Notes under the pieces: generated by a model | Database searches by the model: none | Seen by the model: only the letters and a program-made list of their open reading frames with translations | What the model was told of the DNA's origin: nothing | Assembly (NCBI GenBank): GCA_963824105.1 | Contig: CAWGNN010000008.1 | Location: 124,001-188,000, forward strand | Direction of reading: 5' to 3' | From: CAWDVB01 sp963824105 | Lineage (GTDB): Bacteria; Actinomycetota; Actinomycetes; Propionibacteriales; Nocardioidaceae | DNA length: 64,000 bases | Shown here: positions 17,799 through 26,548 of the stretch, one piece after another | Layout: every line of letters starts with the position of its first letter | How positions within the stretch are numbered: the stretch's first letter is position 1 | Program-made: the position numbers and the translations under genes

Positions 17799-19839
17799 CC
17801 GTTATAGGTTGACTCGCGTGGAGCCAGCCGAGTCGTTGGAGTTGAGCCACGCCCCGAGCCATTCGCTGAGGGCTGTGCTCCAGATCCGCGACTTCCGTCG
17901 GCTCTGGGTCGGGCAGCTCTTCTCCGGACTCGGCGACTGGATGGGCTTCCTGGCGCTTACCGCGATGGCGGCCACCTTCTTCACCTCCTACAGCGGACAG
18001 AGCTACGCGATCGCAAGCGTCCTGCTGATGCGGGTGCTCCCCGCCCTGATCCTGAGCCCACTCGCCGGCTACGTCGCCGACCGCGTCGACCGTCGTCAAA
18101 CGATGATCTATGGCGACATCGCCCGCGGTCTGCTCTTCATCACGATCCCGTTCGTCGGGACTCTGTGGTGGGTCATGGTCGTCACCATCCTGACCGAGTC
18201 GGTCAGTCTGATCTGGGGGCCGGCCAAGGACGCCACCGTGCCCAACCTGGTGCCTGCCCACCGCCTCATGGCGGCCAACCAGATCGGCCTGGCGACGTCG
18301 TACGGTTCCGCGCTCCCCGGTGCCGTGCTGTTCATCATCCTCACCGCCATCGGCCGCGGCTTCCCTGGCGTCTTCGCCTGGACACCGCGTGGTGCCGTCG
18401 ACGTCTCGATCTACTTCGACGGACTGAGCTACCTCATCTCCGCGGTCGCGATCTGGAAGCTGACCTCGATCCCCAAGGGGCCGGCCGCCGCTGGAGACGG
18501 CAACTCCAATGTGATCCGGGTCATCGTGGACGGATGGAAGTACGTCGCCACGACCCCGCTGGTGCGCGGGCTCGTCCTCGGTGTGGTCGGCGCGTTCGGG
18601 GCGGGCGGTGTGGTCATGGGGCTGGCCCGCATCTACGTCTCCGACCTCGGGGGCGGCGATCCGGCATACGGTGCCCTGTTCGGCGCGGTCTTCCTGGGTC
18701 TGGCGGTCGGCATGTGGGGAGGACCGACCGTTCTTCGCGGCATCCCGCGGCGCCGACTCTTCGGGCTGTCGCTCACCCTGGCCGGCGCGATGCTGATCCC
18801 GCTCGCGCTCATCCCGTCCTTCATCTCGGCCGGGTTCTTCGCGATAGTTGTGGGCTTCTTCTCGGGAGCAGCGTGGATCACCGGCAACACCATGCTGGGG
18901 CTCGAGGTGCCCGACGTCATCCGCGGAAGGACACTCGCCTTCGTGGCGTCGATGATCCGGATGACGCTGTCGCTCGTGCTGGTGATCGGACCCTCGACGG
19001 CAGCTCTCATCGGGCATGTGGAGTTCGGCCCGGTGAGCACGTCGGGGCGAGCCATGATCTCCTACGACGGGGCGGCCGTGGCGATGTTCATCGCGGGCGT
19101 CATCCTGACGGTTGTCGGTGTGATCTCCTACCGTCAGATGGACGACCGGAAGGGGATCTCGTTGTGGCAGGACCTCAAGCACTCGTTCTCCGGATGGCCG
19201 GGCATCTACTCCTCCCGCGGGGTCTTCATCGCGCTCGAGGGCGGTGAGGGTGCCGGGAAGTCCACCCAGGCGAAGCTGCTCTCCAACTGGCTGGTCTCGG
19301 AGGGTTACGACGTGGTGCTCACCCGCGAGCCCGGCGACACCGAGATCGGCAAGCGGCTGCGCGAGATGGTGCTCGACCCGAGCACCGGCACGATGAGCGC
19401 ACGCACCGAGGCGCTGCTCTACGCGGCCGACAAGGCCGAGCACGTCGACCAAGTGGTAGCGCCGGCACTGCGCCGAGGGGCGGTGGTCATCACCGACCGC
19501 TACGTCGACTCGACACTGGCCTATCAGGGCGCCGGGCGTGAGCTCGACCGGCAGGTCGAGACCGTGGCCCGGTGGTCGACCCAGGACCTGAGGCCGCAAC
19601 TGACCGTGCTGCTCGACCTGGCGCCTCGTAGTGGCCTGGATCGGTTCACGGGACGCGACCGGATCGAGGCCGAGAGCCTGGAGTTCCACGAGAAGGTGCG
19701 CGAGCGCTTCCTCGAGCTGGCCGGCGGGGAGCCCGAGCACTACCTCGTCCTTGACGCCGGGGACGAGGTCGAGGAGATCGCAGGCAAGATCCGCAAGCGG
19801 GTCGAGTCGCTGCTGGGGCAGGCGACCCGCCGTGGCTGA
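17785..19839 (+). CDS. tmk: Fusion of MFS transporter and thymidylate kinase
   Basis: A 684-residue two-domain protein. Residues about 25-470 form a multi-pass MFS-type membrane domain (FRRLWVGQLFSGLGDWMGFL, then YVADRVDRRQTM, the loop 2-3 motif). From about residue 478 there is a complete dTMP kinase of normal length: P-loop GGEGAGKST (486-494), TREPGDTEIG, DRYVDSTLAYQG and the LID region GRDRIE. The kinase makes dTDP and is essential; the membrane half has no known substrate. The frame is continuous through the junction. GTG 17785 overlaps the topA stop by 14 bases; GTG 17818 is an alternative. The stop overlaps the delta' gene. Confidence 0.9.
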   Translation: MTEPDRYRLTRVEPAESLELSHAPSHSLRAVLQIRDFRRLWVGQLFSGLGDWMGFLALTAMAATFFTSYSGQSYAIASVLLMRVLPALILSPLAGYVADRVDRRQTMIYGDIARGLLFITIPFVGTLWWVMVVTILTESVSLIWGPAKDATVPNLVPAHRLMAANQIGLATSYGSALPGAVLFIILTAIGRGFPGVFAWTPRGAVDVSIYFDGLSYLISAVAIWKLTSIPKGPAAAGDGNSNVIRVIVDGWKYVATTPLVRGLVLGVVGAFGAGGVVMGLARIYVSDLGGGDPAYGALFGAVFLGLAVGMWGGPTVLRGIPRRRLFGLSLTLAGAMLIPLALIPSFISAGFFAIVVGFFSGAAWITGNTMLGLEVPDVIRGRTLAFVASMIRMTLSLVLVIGPSTAALIGHVEFGPVSTSGRAMISYDGAAVAMFIAGVILTVVGVISYRQMDDRKGISLWQDLKHSFSGWPGIYSSRGVFIALEGGEGAGKSTQAKLLSNWLVSEGYDVVLTREPGDTEIGKRLREMVLDPSTGTMSARTEALLYAADKAEHVDQVVAPALRRGAVVITDRYVDSTLAYQGAGRELDRQVETVARWSTQDLRPQLTVLLDLAPRSGLDRFTGRDRIEAESLEFHEKVRERFLELAGGEPEHYLVLDAGDEVEEIAGKIRKRVESLLGQATRRG

Positions 19840-20977
19840 GCTGGCCCCGATCTGGTCGACGCTCGTCGGCCAACGGCACGCCGCGGAGACCCTTCAGCGT
19901 GCCATCGGTGGGCACGGGATGACCCACGCCTGGCTCTTCACCGGCCCTCCGGGGTCCGGGCGCTCCAACGCCGCCCTGGCCTTCGCCGCGGGTCTGCAGT
20001 GTGAGCGGGGCGGCTGTGGGGAGTGTGCCGAGTGCCGGGACTCGCTCTCCGGCGCACACACCGACGTCAGTGTGACCCGTGCCGAGCGCGCGACGATCCC
20101 CGTGGGGCTGATGCGCGACCTCGTCCTGCGAGCCGCTCTGCTGCCAGGGCGCGGGCAGTGGCAGCTGATGGTGATCGAAGATGCGGACCGGCTGACTTCC
20201 GAGGCTGCCAACGCTCTGCTGAAGGCGATCGAGGAGCCGACGCCACGCACCGTGTGGCTGCTCTGTGCCCCGAGCGTGGAAGACGTGCTGCCCACGATCC
20301 GCAGCCGCTGCCGGAGCATGGTGCTGACAACGCCGAGCGTGGAGGAGATCACCCGGTTCCTGACCGAGCACGTCGGTGCTCCCGCCGAGGTCGCCTCGTA
20401 CGCCGCTCGGGCCAGCCAGGGGCACATCGGCCGGGCCCGTGCCCTCGCGCTCGACGAGGCCGCCCGGCGGCGTCGCGGCGAGGTGGTCCGGCTGCCGCCG
20501 CGGTTGGTCGACATCGGCTCATGCATGAATGCTGCCGATCAGCTGATGGGCATCGCCAAGGAAGAGACCGAGGCGCTCACCGGCGAGGTCAACACCGCGG
20601 AGCTCCACGACCTGCAGCACGTGTTCGGCTCGGATTCGGCCGCGACCAGCTCACGGTCCTACAAGGCGGCCCTGAAGCGGCTCGAGGAGGACCAGACCCA
20701 ACGGGCGAAGCGGCGGGTCATGGACGTGATCGACCGCTGCTTGATGGATCTGTTGTCGGTCTACCGCGATGCGATCGCCCTGGCGTCGGCGCCGGATGCG
20801 GAGCTGATCAACGAGGAGATGCGTCAGGACCTGGTCGGCTTCATCCGCCGCTCGACCCGTGAGGAGAACGTGCGGCGCATCGGCAGCGTCTTCGAGGCGC
20901 GGCAGCGGATGTTGGAGCACAACGCGGCGCCGCTGCTGGCGCTGGAGTCGATGATGGTCTCCCTCCGGACGCGGTGA
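19832..20977 (+). CDS. holB: DNA polymerase III subunit delta' (clamp loader)
   Basis: A 381-residue AAA+ clamp-loader subunit. The P-loop reads GPPGSGRSNAA, with Arg where ATP-binding members have Lys, so like E. coli delta' it probably does not hydrolyse ATP. A zinc-binding set CERGGCGECAECR, the sensor region EDADRLTSEAANALLKAIEEP and the arginine-finger SRC motif (TIRSRCRSM) are present. The GTG start overlaps the stop of the dTMP-kinase gene, a conserved tmk-holB pairing. The C-terminal collar domain is complete. Confidence 0.93.
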   Translation: MAELAPIWSTLVGQRHAAETLQRAIGGHGMTHAWLFTGPPGSGRSNAALAFAAGLQCERGGCGECAECRDSLSGAHTDVSVTRAERATIPVGLMRDLVLRAALLPGRGQWQLMVIEDADRLTSEAANALLKAIEEPTPRTVWLLCAPSVEDVLPTIRSRCRSMVLTTPSVEEITRFLTEHVGAPAEVASYAARASQGHIGRARALALDEAARRRRGEVVRLPPRLVDIGSCMNAADQLMGIAKEETEALTGEVNTAELHDLQHVFGSDSAATSSRSYKAALKRLEEDQTQRAKRRVMDVIDRCLMDLLSVYRDAIALASAPDAELINEEMRQDLVGFIRRSTREENVRRIGSVFEARQRMLEHNAAPLLALESMMVSLRTR

Positions 20978-20998
20978 TCCGGGAGCCACCCCTACGCT

Positions 20999-22549
20999 AT
21001 GGCTGTGAACCGCCGAATGGTCGCCCTTGCGTCGATAGCTGCCCTGGTGCTGGCTGCTTGTTCGGTGCCGCCCGGTGGGGTCACCACTCCGGACCTTTCC
21101 CCGACTCCCGTCCCCACCGCCACAACACTGCCGAATGTGCCCAAGGACCTCGTTTCCTTCTACACCCAGCAGATCGACTGGACACCCTGCCGTGGCGGCG
21201 ACGAGTGCGGCAAGCTCACCGTCCCTCTGGACTACGCGGACCCCCAGGGGCAGAGCATTCAGATCGCTGTTCTGAGGGTGCCTGCAACCGGCACTTCGAT
21301 CGGCTCGCTGGTCGTCAACCCCGGGGGCCCCGGGGGCTCCGGGATCGACTACGCGGCCAACGCGGAGACCTACTTCGGCAGCAACATTCGTGAGTCCTAC
21401 GACATCGTCGGCTTCGACCCACGCGGAGTGGGTCAGAGCGATCCACTGGCGTGCGAGAGCGAGCAGAAGCTGGACGCTCTCATTGCCTCTGACCCGGACC
21501 CCGACACCGCCCTGGAGGTTGCGACCGGCGACCGGCTGGTCAGCCAGCTCGGCACCGGATGCCTGGTCGAGTCCGGCGCCCTCGCCCAGCACATGTCCAC
21601 CGTCGAAGTGGCCAAGGACATGGACATCCTGCGGGCGGCCCTCGACGAGGAGAAGCTCACCTATTTCGGAGCGTCCTACGGCACCTACATCGGCGCGACC
21701 TACGCAGACCTGTTCCCCGACAACGTCGGCCGGATGGTCCTCGACGGTGCGCTCGACCCGTCGCTGTCCACGCTGCAGATGAGCCTGGCGCAGGCCCAAG
21801 GATTCGAGGTGGCGCTGCGCGCCTACGTTGCGAACTGCACTGAGAAACCCAAGTGCTTCCTGGGCACCACCCTGGACGCGGGGGTCGCCCGTATCCAGGG
21901 CTTCCTCGCTCAGGTGGACGCCAAGCCGCTCCCGGGGAATGGGACCCGTCAACTGGAGATCGGGAACGCGGTCCTCGGCATCTGGCTCCCGCTGTACGTC
22001 AAGGACTACTGGCCGCTCCTCGACAACGCTCTTCAGAGCGCGTTCCAGGGCGACGGCCGTCAGCTTCTCGCACTCTCCGATGCCTACGTCGGTCGCGGTC
22101 CCAGTGGCTATGTCGACAACTCCATCGAGGCCCTGTACGCGGTGAACTGCCTGGACCACGACGACGGGATCCCCTCCTCGAAGGTCGCCAAGTACCTCCC
22201 CCAGTTCGAGAAGGTCTCTCCGACGTTCGGGCGGATCTTCGACTACGGGCTCAGCGCCTGCGCAAACTGGCCCGTGCACTCCGGCGTTGTCGGGCACCCA
22301 CTGCACGCCAAGGGCGCTCCGCCGATCGTGGTCATCGGCACGACGCGGGATCCGGCCACTCCGCTGGCCTGGGCCCAGGCGCTCGCCTCGATGCTCGACT
22401 CCGGCACCCTCATCACTCGAGACGGGGACGGCCACACCGGCTACGACCGCGGGAACCCCTGCGTGGACACCGCGGTCGAGTCCTACCTGGTGTCGGGCAT
22501 CGTGCCTCCGGCCGACCTCTACTGCCCCGACCCCACGGCGAGCAGCTGA
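20999..22549 (+). CDS. Secreted lipoprotein alpha/beta-hydrolase (tripeptidyl aminopeptidase family)
   Basis: A 516-residue exported hydrolase. The signal peptide ends in a lipobox, LVLAACSVP, so the enzyme should be lipid-anchored outside the membrane. The alpha/beta-hydrolase core has the oxyanion-loop GGPGGSG, the nucleophile elbow FGASYGTYIG (Ser226), FDPRGVGQSD and a C-terminal TAP-type cap with the catalytic His in DGHTGYDRGNPC. The family is related to Streptomyces Slp/Tap peptidases and mycobacterial CaeA-type esterases. ATG 20999 is followed by a proper signal peptide. Peptide or ester substrate cannot be told apart here. Confidence 0.88.
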   Translation: MAVNRRMVALASIAALVLAACSVPPGGVTTPDLSPTPVPTATTLPNVPKDLVSFYTQQIDWTPCRGGDECGKLTVPLDYADPQGQSIQIAVLRVPATGTSIGSLVVNPGGPGGSGIDYAANAETYFGSNIRESYDIVGFDPRGVGQSDPLACESEQKLDALIASDPDPDTALEVATGDRLVSQLGTGCLVESGALAQHMSTVEVAKDMDILRAALDEEKLTYFGASYGTYIGATYADLFPDNVGRMVLDGALDPSLSTLQMSLAQAQGFEVALRAYVANCTEKPKCFLGTTLDAGVARIQGFLAQVDAKPLPGNGTRQLEIGNAVLGIWLPLYVKDYWPLLDNALQSAFQGDGRQLLALSDAYVGRGPSGYVDNSIEALYAVNCLDHDDGIPSSKVAKYLPQFEKVSPTFGRIFDYGLSACANWPVHSGVVGHPLHAKGAPPIVVIGTTRDPATPLAWAQALASMLDSGTLITRDGDGHTGYDRGNPCVDTAVESYLVSGIVPPADLYCPDPTASS

Positions 22550-22568
22550 CTGGCCGGAGCGCTGCCAG
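22550..22568. terminator. Short hairpin between convergent genes
   Basis: CTGGC and GCCAG pair across a nine-base loop in the 31-base gap between the hydrolase and the convergent ACT-domain gene. It is short and has no T-run, so it is only a weak bidirectional terminator candidate. Confidence 0.35.
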
Positions 22569-22580
22569 CGTCCGTAGGGC

Positions 22581-23096
22581 TCAGTCTTCGCTGAGCTCCA
22601 GGTCGACCATGAGCTCGTCGGCGACCGCCTCCAGCGCGTCCCGTAGGGCCTTATGGTCGGATCCGACCGGGGCGGCGAGCAGCGCATTGGCGCGGAAGAT
22701 CAAGCCCCCCGACATGGGGGCATCCTCGGTGGAGGTCTCCAGCTCCTCGACGCTCACCCCTCTGTCGGCGAGCAACGACGAGATCTCCGCGACGATCCCG
22801 GGACGGTCGGCTCCGACCAGGTCCAGGTGGAGTGCCTCCGAGTACGTCGGAGCCGGCTCGTCGGTGTGCTCGAGTTTGACGTGGATCCCGTCTGCCTCGA
22901 GCGGCTGCAGCTGGGTAGTCAGTAGATCGGCTTCTTCATCGCCGATCTGGACCAGGAGGACGCCGGCGAACTTCCCTCCCCGGTGGGAGAAGTGACCGGA
23001 CTCCCACAGGCCCCCGGCCCGCTTGATCGCGGTCGAGACAGCGGCGACAATCCCCTGCCGATCGTCTCCGGTCACGGTCAGCACGAGAGAGGCCAT
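22581..23096 (-). CDS. Double ACT-domain regulatory protein (GcvR-like)
   Basis: A 171-residue protein made of two ACT-type domains: SLVLTVTGDDRQGIVAAVS at the N-terminus and LHLDLVGADRPGIVAEISS from about residue 90. The paired layout matches glycine cleavage repressor GcvR and related amino-acid-sensing proteins. There is no DNA-binding or catalytic domain, so it probably senses a small molecule and acts through a partner. It is monocistronic, with the tRNA-Thr gene behind it on the other strand. Confidence 0.8.
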   Translation of the reverse strand: MASLVLTVTGDDRQGIVAAVSTAIKRAGGLWESGHFSHRGGKFAGVLLVQIGDEEADLLTTQLQPLEADGIHVKLEHTDEPAPTYSEALHLDLVGADRPGIVAEISSLLADRGVSVEELETSTEDAPMSGGLIFRANALLAAPVGSDHKALRDALEAVADELMVDLELSED

Positions 23097-23184
23097 GCCG
23101 CCAGCCTAGGGCCGGGCGAACTGATTCGTCGCCCGCCTCAGGGGTCGGCTATTCTTCTCCGGCACGCCCGGGGTTCCGGGCTCC

Positions 23185-23260
23185 GCCGCCTTAGCTCAGT
23201 CGGTAGAGCGATTCACTCGTAATGAATAGGTCGTCGGTTCGACTCCGACAGGCGGCTCCA
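23185..23260 (+). tRNA. tRNA-Thr (anticodon CGT)
   Basis: A 76-base cloverleaf. The acceptor GCCGCCT pairs with AGGCGGC, with discriminator T and an encoded CCA. The D arm is AGCTCAGTCGGTAGAGC. The anticodon stem ATTCA/TGAAT holds loop CTCGTAA, giving anticodon CGT for ACG codons. The T arm GTCGG-TTCGACT-CCGAC is perfect. No integrase gene or repeated tRNA 3' end was seen nearby. Confidence 0.97.
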
Positions 23261-23291
23261 GATGGCCCTTCTCGGACTCTCCCCAGGGGCC

Positions 23292-23807
23292 TCAGGCGCA
23301 CTCGGGGACAAGACCATCAGGGACGCCTATCCGATGCAGGCGACGGCACGGAGCTGGATCCCCGGAGATCCACGCTTTGGCGACGTCCCAGCTCCCTCCC
23401 GACTTCTTCCAGACCGACATGTTGATGCCGCAGGCGTCGAAGGCCCCGTAGGCCCAGCCCGAGAGGTGGACCAGGTCCACGCGGTACCAGTCGCCGCACA
23501 TGCCGGCCGCGAGGTCTTGCTTCACCCGATGGTCGATGTAGTCCTGGAAGGACTTGGGTGCACCCGGCAACTTCCGATAGGCCTGTCCGACCTTGGTGAT
23601 CACTACGCCCTTGCCTTTGGCGTTGCGGAAGTCGATGAGTCGGCTCTGGGACGGTGAGTTCGACGTAGGGGCGGTGAGTTGTGTGCTGGTGACGCTGGTC
23701 GTCAGGGCGGTAGAGCCCGGAAGTCCGCCGCTGCAGGCCGACAGAAGCCCGGCCGCGGCGACTACCACGGCGATCACGGGCGTCAGTCGGTTTCTCCAGA
23801 TTCCCAT
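23292..23807 (-). CDS. Putative lipoprotein of unknown function
   Basis: A 171-residue protein with a basic start and a hydrophobic segment ending in lipobox GLLSACSGG, then a Ser/Thr-rich linker and a domain of about 110 residues with four Cys (AGMCGDWYRV, FDACGINMSV, PAPCRRLH and the near-terminal VPECA) that could form disulfides. I do not recognise the domain. It converges on the tRNA gene. It and the MerB-like gene together look like lineage-specific cargo between the tRNA and the permease. Confidence 0.75.
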   Translation of the reverse strand: MGIWRNRLTPVIAVVVAAAGLLSACSGGLPGSTALTTSVTSTQLTAPTSNSPSQSRLIDFRNAKGKGVVITKVGQAYRKLPGAPKSFQDYIDHRVKQDLAAGMCGDWYRVDLVHLSGWAYGAFDACGINMSVWKKSGGSWDVAKAWISGDPAPCRRLHRIGVPDGLVPECA

Positions 23808-23939
23808 AGGGGATGTGTACCGGAGTCTGGGCCGGGAGTCACCCCCTCACGGGCCCGAGTCTCAGTCGGCGGCTGCCGGCACGTTTGACACTGTCGGTCC
23901 GCGATGCCAGCGTCGCTTGGCCGGAGGGCGGCGGCGCCG

Positions 23940-24512
23940 ATGGCGGCCAGCGAGCAGATCGAGTACGTGCGCCTCGCGGTGTACGGGGTGCTCAGCGAGA
24001 CCGGACGCGCGCCCACCACGTCGGAGCTCGGTTCGGCCCTCGACCGCTCGGAGGCGTCCGTGGGTGAGGCACTCCGGGCGCTGCATGAGCACCTCGATGT
24101 CGTCCTCGACGGTGAGAGCCGCATTCTGATGGCTCACCCTTTCGCAACAATTCCACTCGGGTTCAGCGTGATGGGGACTCGGACGCTCTGGTGGGGCGGA
24201 TGCGCCTGGGACCCCATCGCCGTTCCGCACCTGGTGGGCTCCGAGCCCACGGTCCTGGTGGCAACCACGTGCCCAGGCTGTGGGCCAGCGCATGCCTTGA
24301 CGGTCACCCGGGAGCAGCCGCCGGACGGCACACAGCTGGCGCACTTCCTGACTCCGACCTCACAGATCTGGGACGACGTCGTGCACGCGTGTGCCCACCA
24401 GCGGATCTTCTGTGGTCGCGACGGTGTGGACCGCTGGCTCTCCGCCGAGTCCCAGGAACTGGGTTACGTCGTGGACCTGGCGACGCTGTGGCGTCTGGCC
24501 CGTCACTGGTAA
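23940..24512 (+). CDS. MerB-like (alkylmercury lyase family) protein, no mer operon
   Basis: A 190-residue protein. The first about 70 residues look like the winged-helix region of organomercurial lyases (TTSELGSALDRSEASVGEAL). The core has WWGGCAWDPIAVP, where Cys88 and Asp91 match the catalytic Cys96/Asp99 spacing of MerB. Cys151 in VVHACAHQRIF matches Cys159, and CPGC (111-114) covers the structural Cys. All three catalytic positions are therefore kept. No merR, merA or transport gene is near. ATG 23940 is chosen because GGAGGG lies upstream; ATG 23904 would add 12 residues. Mercury lyase activity is inference from the residues only. Confidence 0.7.
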   Translation: MAASEQIEYVRLAVYGVLSETGRAPTTSELGSALDRSEASVGEALRALHEHLDVVLDGESRILMAHPFATIPLGFSVMGTRTLWWGGCAWDPIAVPHLVGSEPTVLVATTCPGCGPAHALTVTREQPPDGTQLAHFLTPTSQIWDDVVHACAHQRIFCGRDGVDRWLSAESQELGYVVDLATLWRLARHW

Positions 24513-24624
24513 CGCGGCCGACTTGAGCGGGGCTATCAGCGGCGTGAGCCCGTCGAGGCAGCCGCGTACTTCCGTGAGGTCGGGCTCAAGGGCGCGTTCT
24601 GAGGCTTGGCTGAGTCGCGCACGA

Positions 24625-24662
24625 GATGAGGGCCGGCCCCCCACGGGAAACCGGCCCTCATC
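24625..24662. terminator. Strong bidirectional stem-loop terminator
   Basis: A perfect 12-bp stem, GATGAGGGCCGG and CCGGCCCTCATC, with a 14-base loop lies in the gap between the convergent MerB-like and permease genes. It is well placed to end transcription from both sides. Confidence 0.8.
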
Positions 24663-24696
24663 GGCTGACGGCGGGTGCAGGCCGCCAGGTCCATAC

Positions 24697-26247
24697 TCAG
24701 GTTTCGTCGGACTCGGCGAGGATCTCCTCCTCGAGCGAGCCACCGTAACCTTCCGCCATCGGGTCGCCGTGCTCGCCACGGGTCACCGCGTACTCCTCCT
24801 CCGGCGACAGGACCAGCCGGTGCCGGCCGAAGACGCCGAAGAGGATGAGCCCGATCGCGTACAGGACGGCGATTGCCTCGACCGCGAGGCGATAGTCCGC
24901 GACGACGAGCAAGCCGATGAACGTGATCAGGGCGATGATTCCGGCCACAACCGCGCCGGCGATGCCGACCGGACTGCGGTAGGGGCGGTGGACGTTCGGC
25001 AGCTTGATCCGCAGGATCACGAACGACACCATCTGCAGCATGTAGGCGAGCACCGCACCCCAGACCGCGACGTTCAGCACGATCGCGCCTGCATCGGCAC
25101 CAAGCTTGTCGCTGATCCGGCCCAACACGTCCAACAGCACGAGGACCACGAAGCCGAAGACAGCGCCGAAGAGCAGCGCAGCCCAGGGCGTCTTGCGCTT
25201 CCCGGTGAGCGACAGCACCTTCGGGTAGTAGCCGGCCCGGGACAGCGAGTACATGTTGCGCCCGTAGGCGAACATGATGCCCTGCAGGCTGGCCAACAGG
25301 CCGATCAGCGCGAAGGCCGCGAGCAGGGCCGCGAACTTGTCCGGAAGGAAGGCGCGGAAGCCGTCCAACAGCGGCTCATCGGCGCTGCCCAGCGCGTCGC
25401 TACCGGTGACGGCCGGGTTCAGGAAGAGGACGATCGCGGCGGTGGCGACCAGGGTCAGCAGACCCCAGATGCCGCCCTTGGGGATGTCCCGGGACGGCTG
25501 GTGGGTTTCCTCCGCGGCCAGCGGAAGCTCCTCGATGCCGAGGAAGAACCAGATCGCGAACGGCAGTGCGTACCAGACGCCGGTCCATCCGTGCGGGAGG
25601 AAGGAGGACTGGCCCGGGTCAGGGGTGATGTTGTTCAGCGTGCCGAAGTGCACCGCACCATTGGCGATCGCCAGGATCGCGAAGAGCACGAGGATGCCGA
25701 TCGAGAGGATCGACACGATGATCGCGAACTTGAACGAGACCTCGGCCCCGGCCGCGTTCAGCAGCACGAAGATGGCGTAGAGGATGATCCACCACACCCA
25801 CATCGCGCTACTGAGGTCGAGACCGACGAGTGACTTGCTGACCTCGTTGGCATAGCTCGCGGAGAAGAACACGATCACGCCGGTGGTGAAGACGTACTCG
25901 ATCGTCTCGGCGAATCCGGTGACGAAGCCGCCCCACGGGCCCATGGCCGCACGGCCGAAGGAGTAGGCGCCACCGGTGTGTGGCATCGCGGCCGACATCT
26001 CGCCGATCGAGAAGATCATCCCGAAGTACATGACGATGATGGCGATCGTCGCGACGAGAAGACCACCCCAGCCGGCAGCACCGATACCGAAGTTCCAGCC
26101 GGAGAAGTCACCGGAGATGACGGCGGCGACGCCGATTCCCCAGATGCCCCAGAAGCCAGCCGTTCGCTTGAGTTGTCGCTTCTCGAAGTAACCCGCCTCC
26201 GCGTGGTGATAGGTCACCCCGGAGACGTTGAGTGTTTCCTTGCTCAT
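24697..26247 (-). CDS. APC-family amino acid/amine permease (ethanolamine permease-like)
   Basis: A 516-residue permease with about 12 hydrophobic segments. The N-terminal consensus region (GFWGIWGIGVAAVISGDFSG) and the GEMSAAMPHTGGAYSFGRAA loop are those of ethanolamine/amino-acid permeases of the APC superfamily. The chosen ATG has GGAGGACGAACCC directly upstream; a GTG farther upstream would add about 19 polar residues. It is divergent from a gamma-glutamylation operon, as in Streptomyces where an ethanolamine-type permease accompanies glnA4. Likely role: uptake of ethanolamine or a related amine. Confidence 0.88.
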   Translation of the reverse strand: MSKETLNVSGVTYHHAEAGYFEKRQLKRTAGFWGIWGIGVAAVISGDFSGWNFGIGAAGWGGLLVATIAIIVMYFGMIFSIGEMSAAMPHTGGAYSFGRAAMGPWGGFVTGFAETIEYVFTTGVIVFFSASYANEVSKSLVGLDLSSAMWVWWIILYAIFVLLNAAGAEVSFKFAIIVSILSIGILVLFAILAIANGAVHFGTLNNITPDPGQSSFLPHGWTGVWYALPFAIWFFLGIEELPLAAEETHQPSRDIPKGGIWGLLTLVATAAIVLFLNPAVTGSDALGSADEPLLDGFRAFLPDKFAALLAAFALIGLLASLQGIMFAYGRNMYSLSRAGYYPKVLSLTGKRKTPWAALLFGAVFGFVVLVLLDVLGRISDKLGADAGAIVLNVAVWGAVLAYMLQMVSFVILRIKLPNVHRPYRSPVGIAGAVVAGIIALITFIGLLVVADYRLAVEAIAVLYAIGLILFGVFGRHRLVLSPEEEYAVTRGEHGDPMAEGYGGSLEEEILAESDET

Positions 26248-26548
26248 GGGTTCGTCCTCCATGGCCGGGTCGCGGTGCCGCAGGCCGAGCGGCACCTGGG
26301 TCACGGGACGAGCGTCTCTAGGTCGACGGGCTTCCCGTTTCGCCGCAGCCTAGGGGGAGGCATTGGTCGGTGGCTATACCTTTGGAAGATCAAAATGAAG
26401 GTTCTTTTGGGGTGTCGCTTAGATTTCCTGCGAAGAATTGGGCTGCCATCTTTTCGAGTTGGGGTCCTAATGGTTGACTGTGGCTGGATTGAACCGTGAA
26501 GGAACACCTGTTGCGCGGGGGAGGGCCCCGCCGGGGACGGAGGCTGGC
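26248..26548. promoter_or_regulatory. Divergent promoter region with an AT-richer core
   Basis: A gene-free stretch of about 300 bases between the permease and the glutamine-synthetase-like gene. Its middle (about 26370-26480) is visibly less GC-rich than its surroundings. It holds an inverted repeat ACCTT (26378-26382) and AAGGT (26398-26402) and a TTGACT hexamer near 26472. It is the natural place for the FadR-type regulator of this operon to bind, but I could not fix a definite operator or start site. Confidence 0.45.

Noticed and set aside
17599..19740. Long minus-strand frame opposite topA end and the MFS/kinase gene
   Set aside because: Composition is dominated by Arg, Gly, Asp and His with no domain, while the plus-strand gene is unequivocal.
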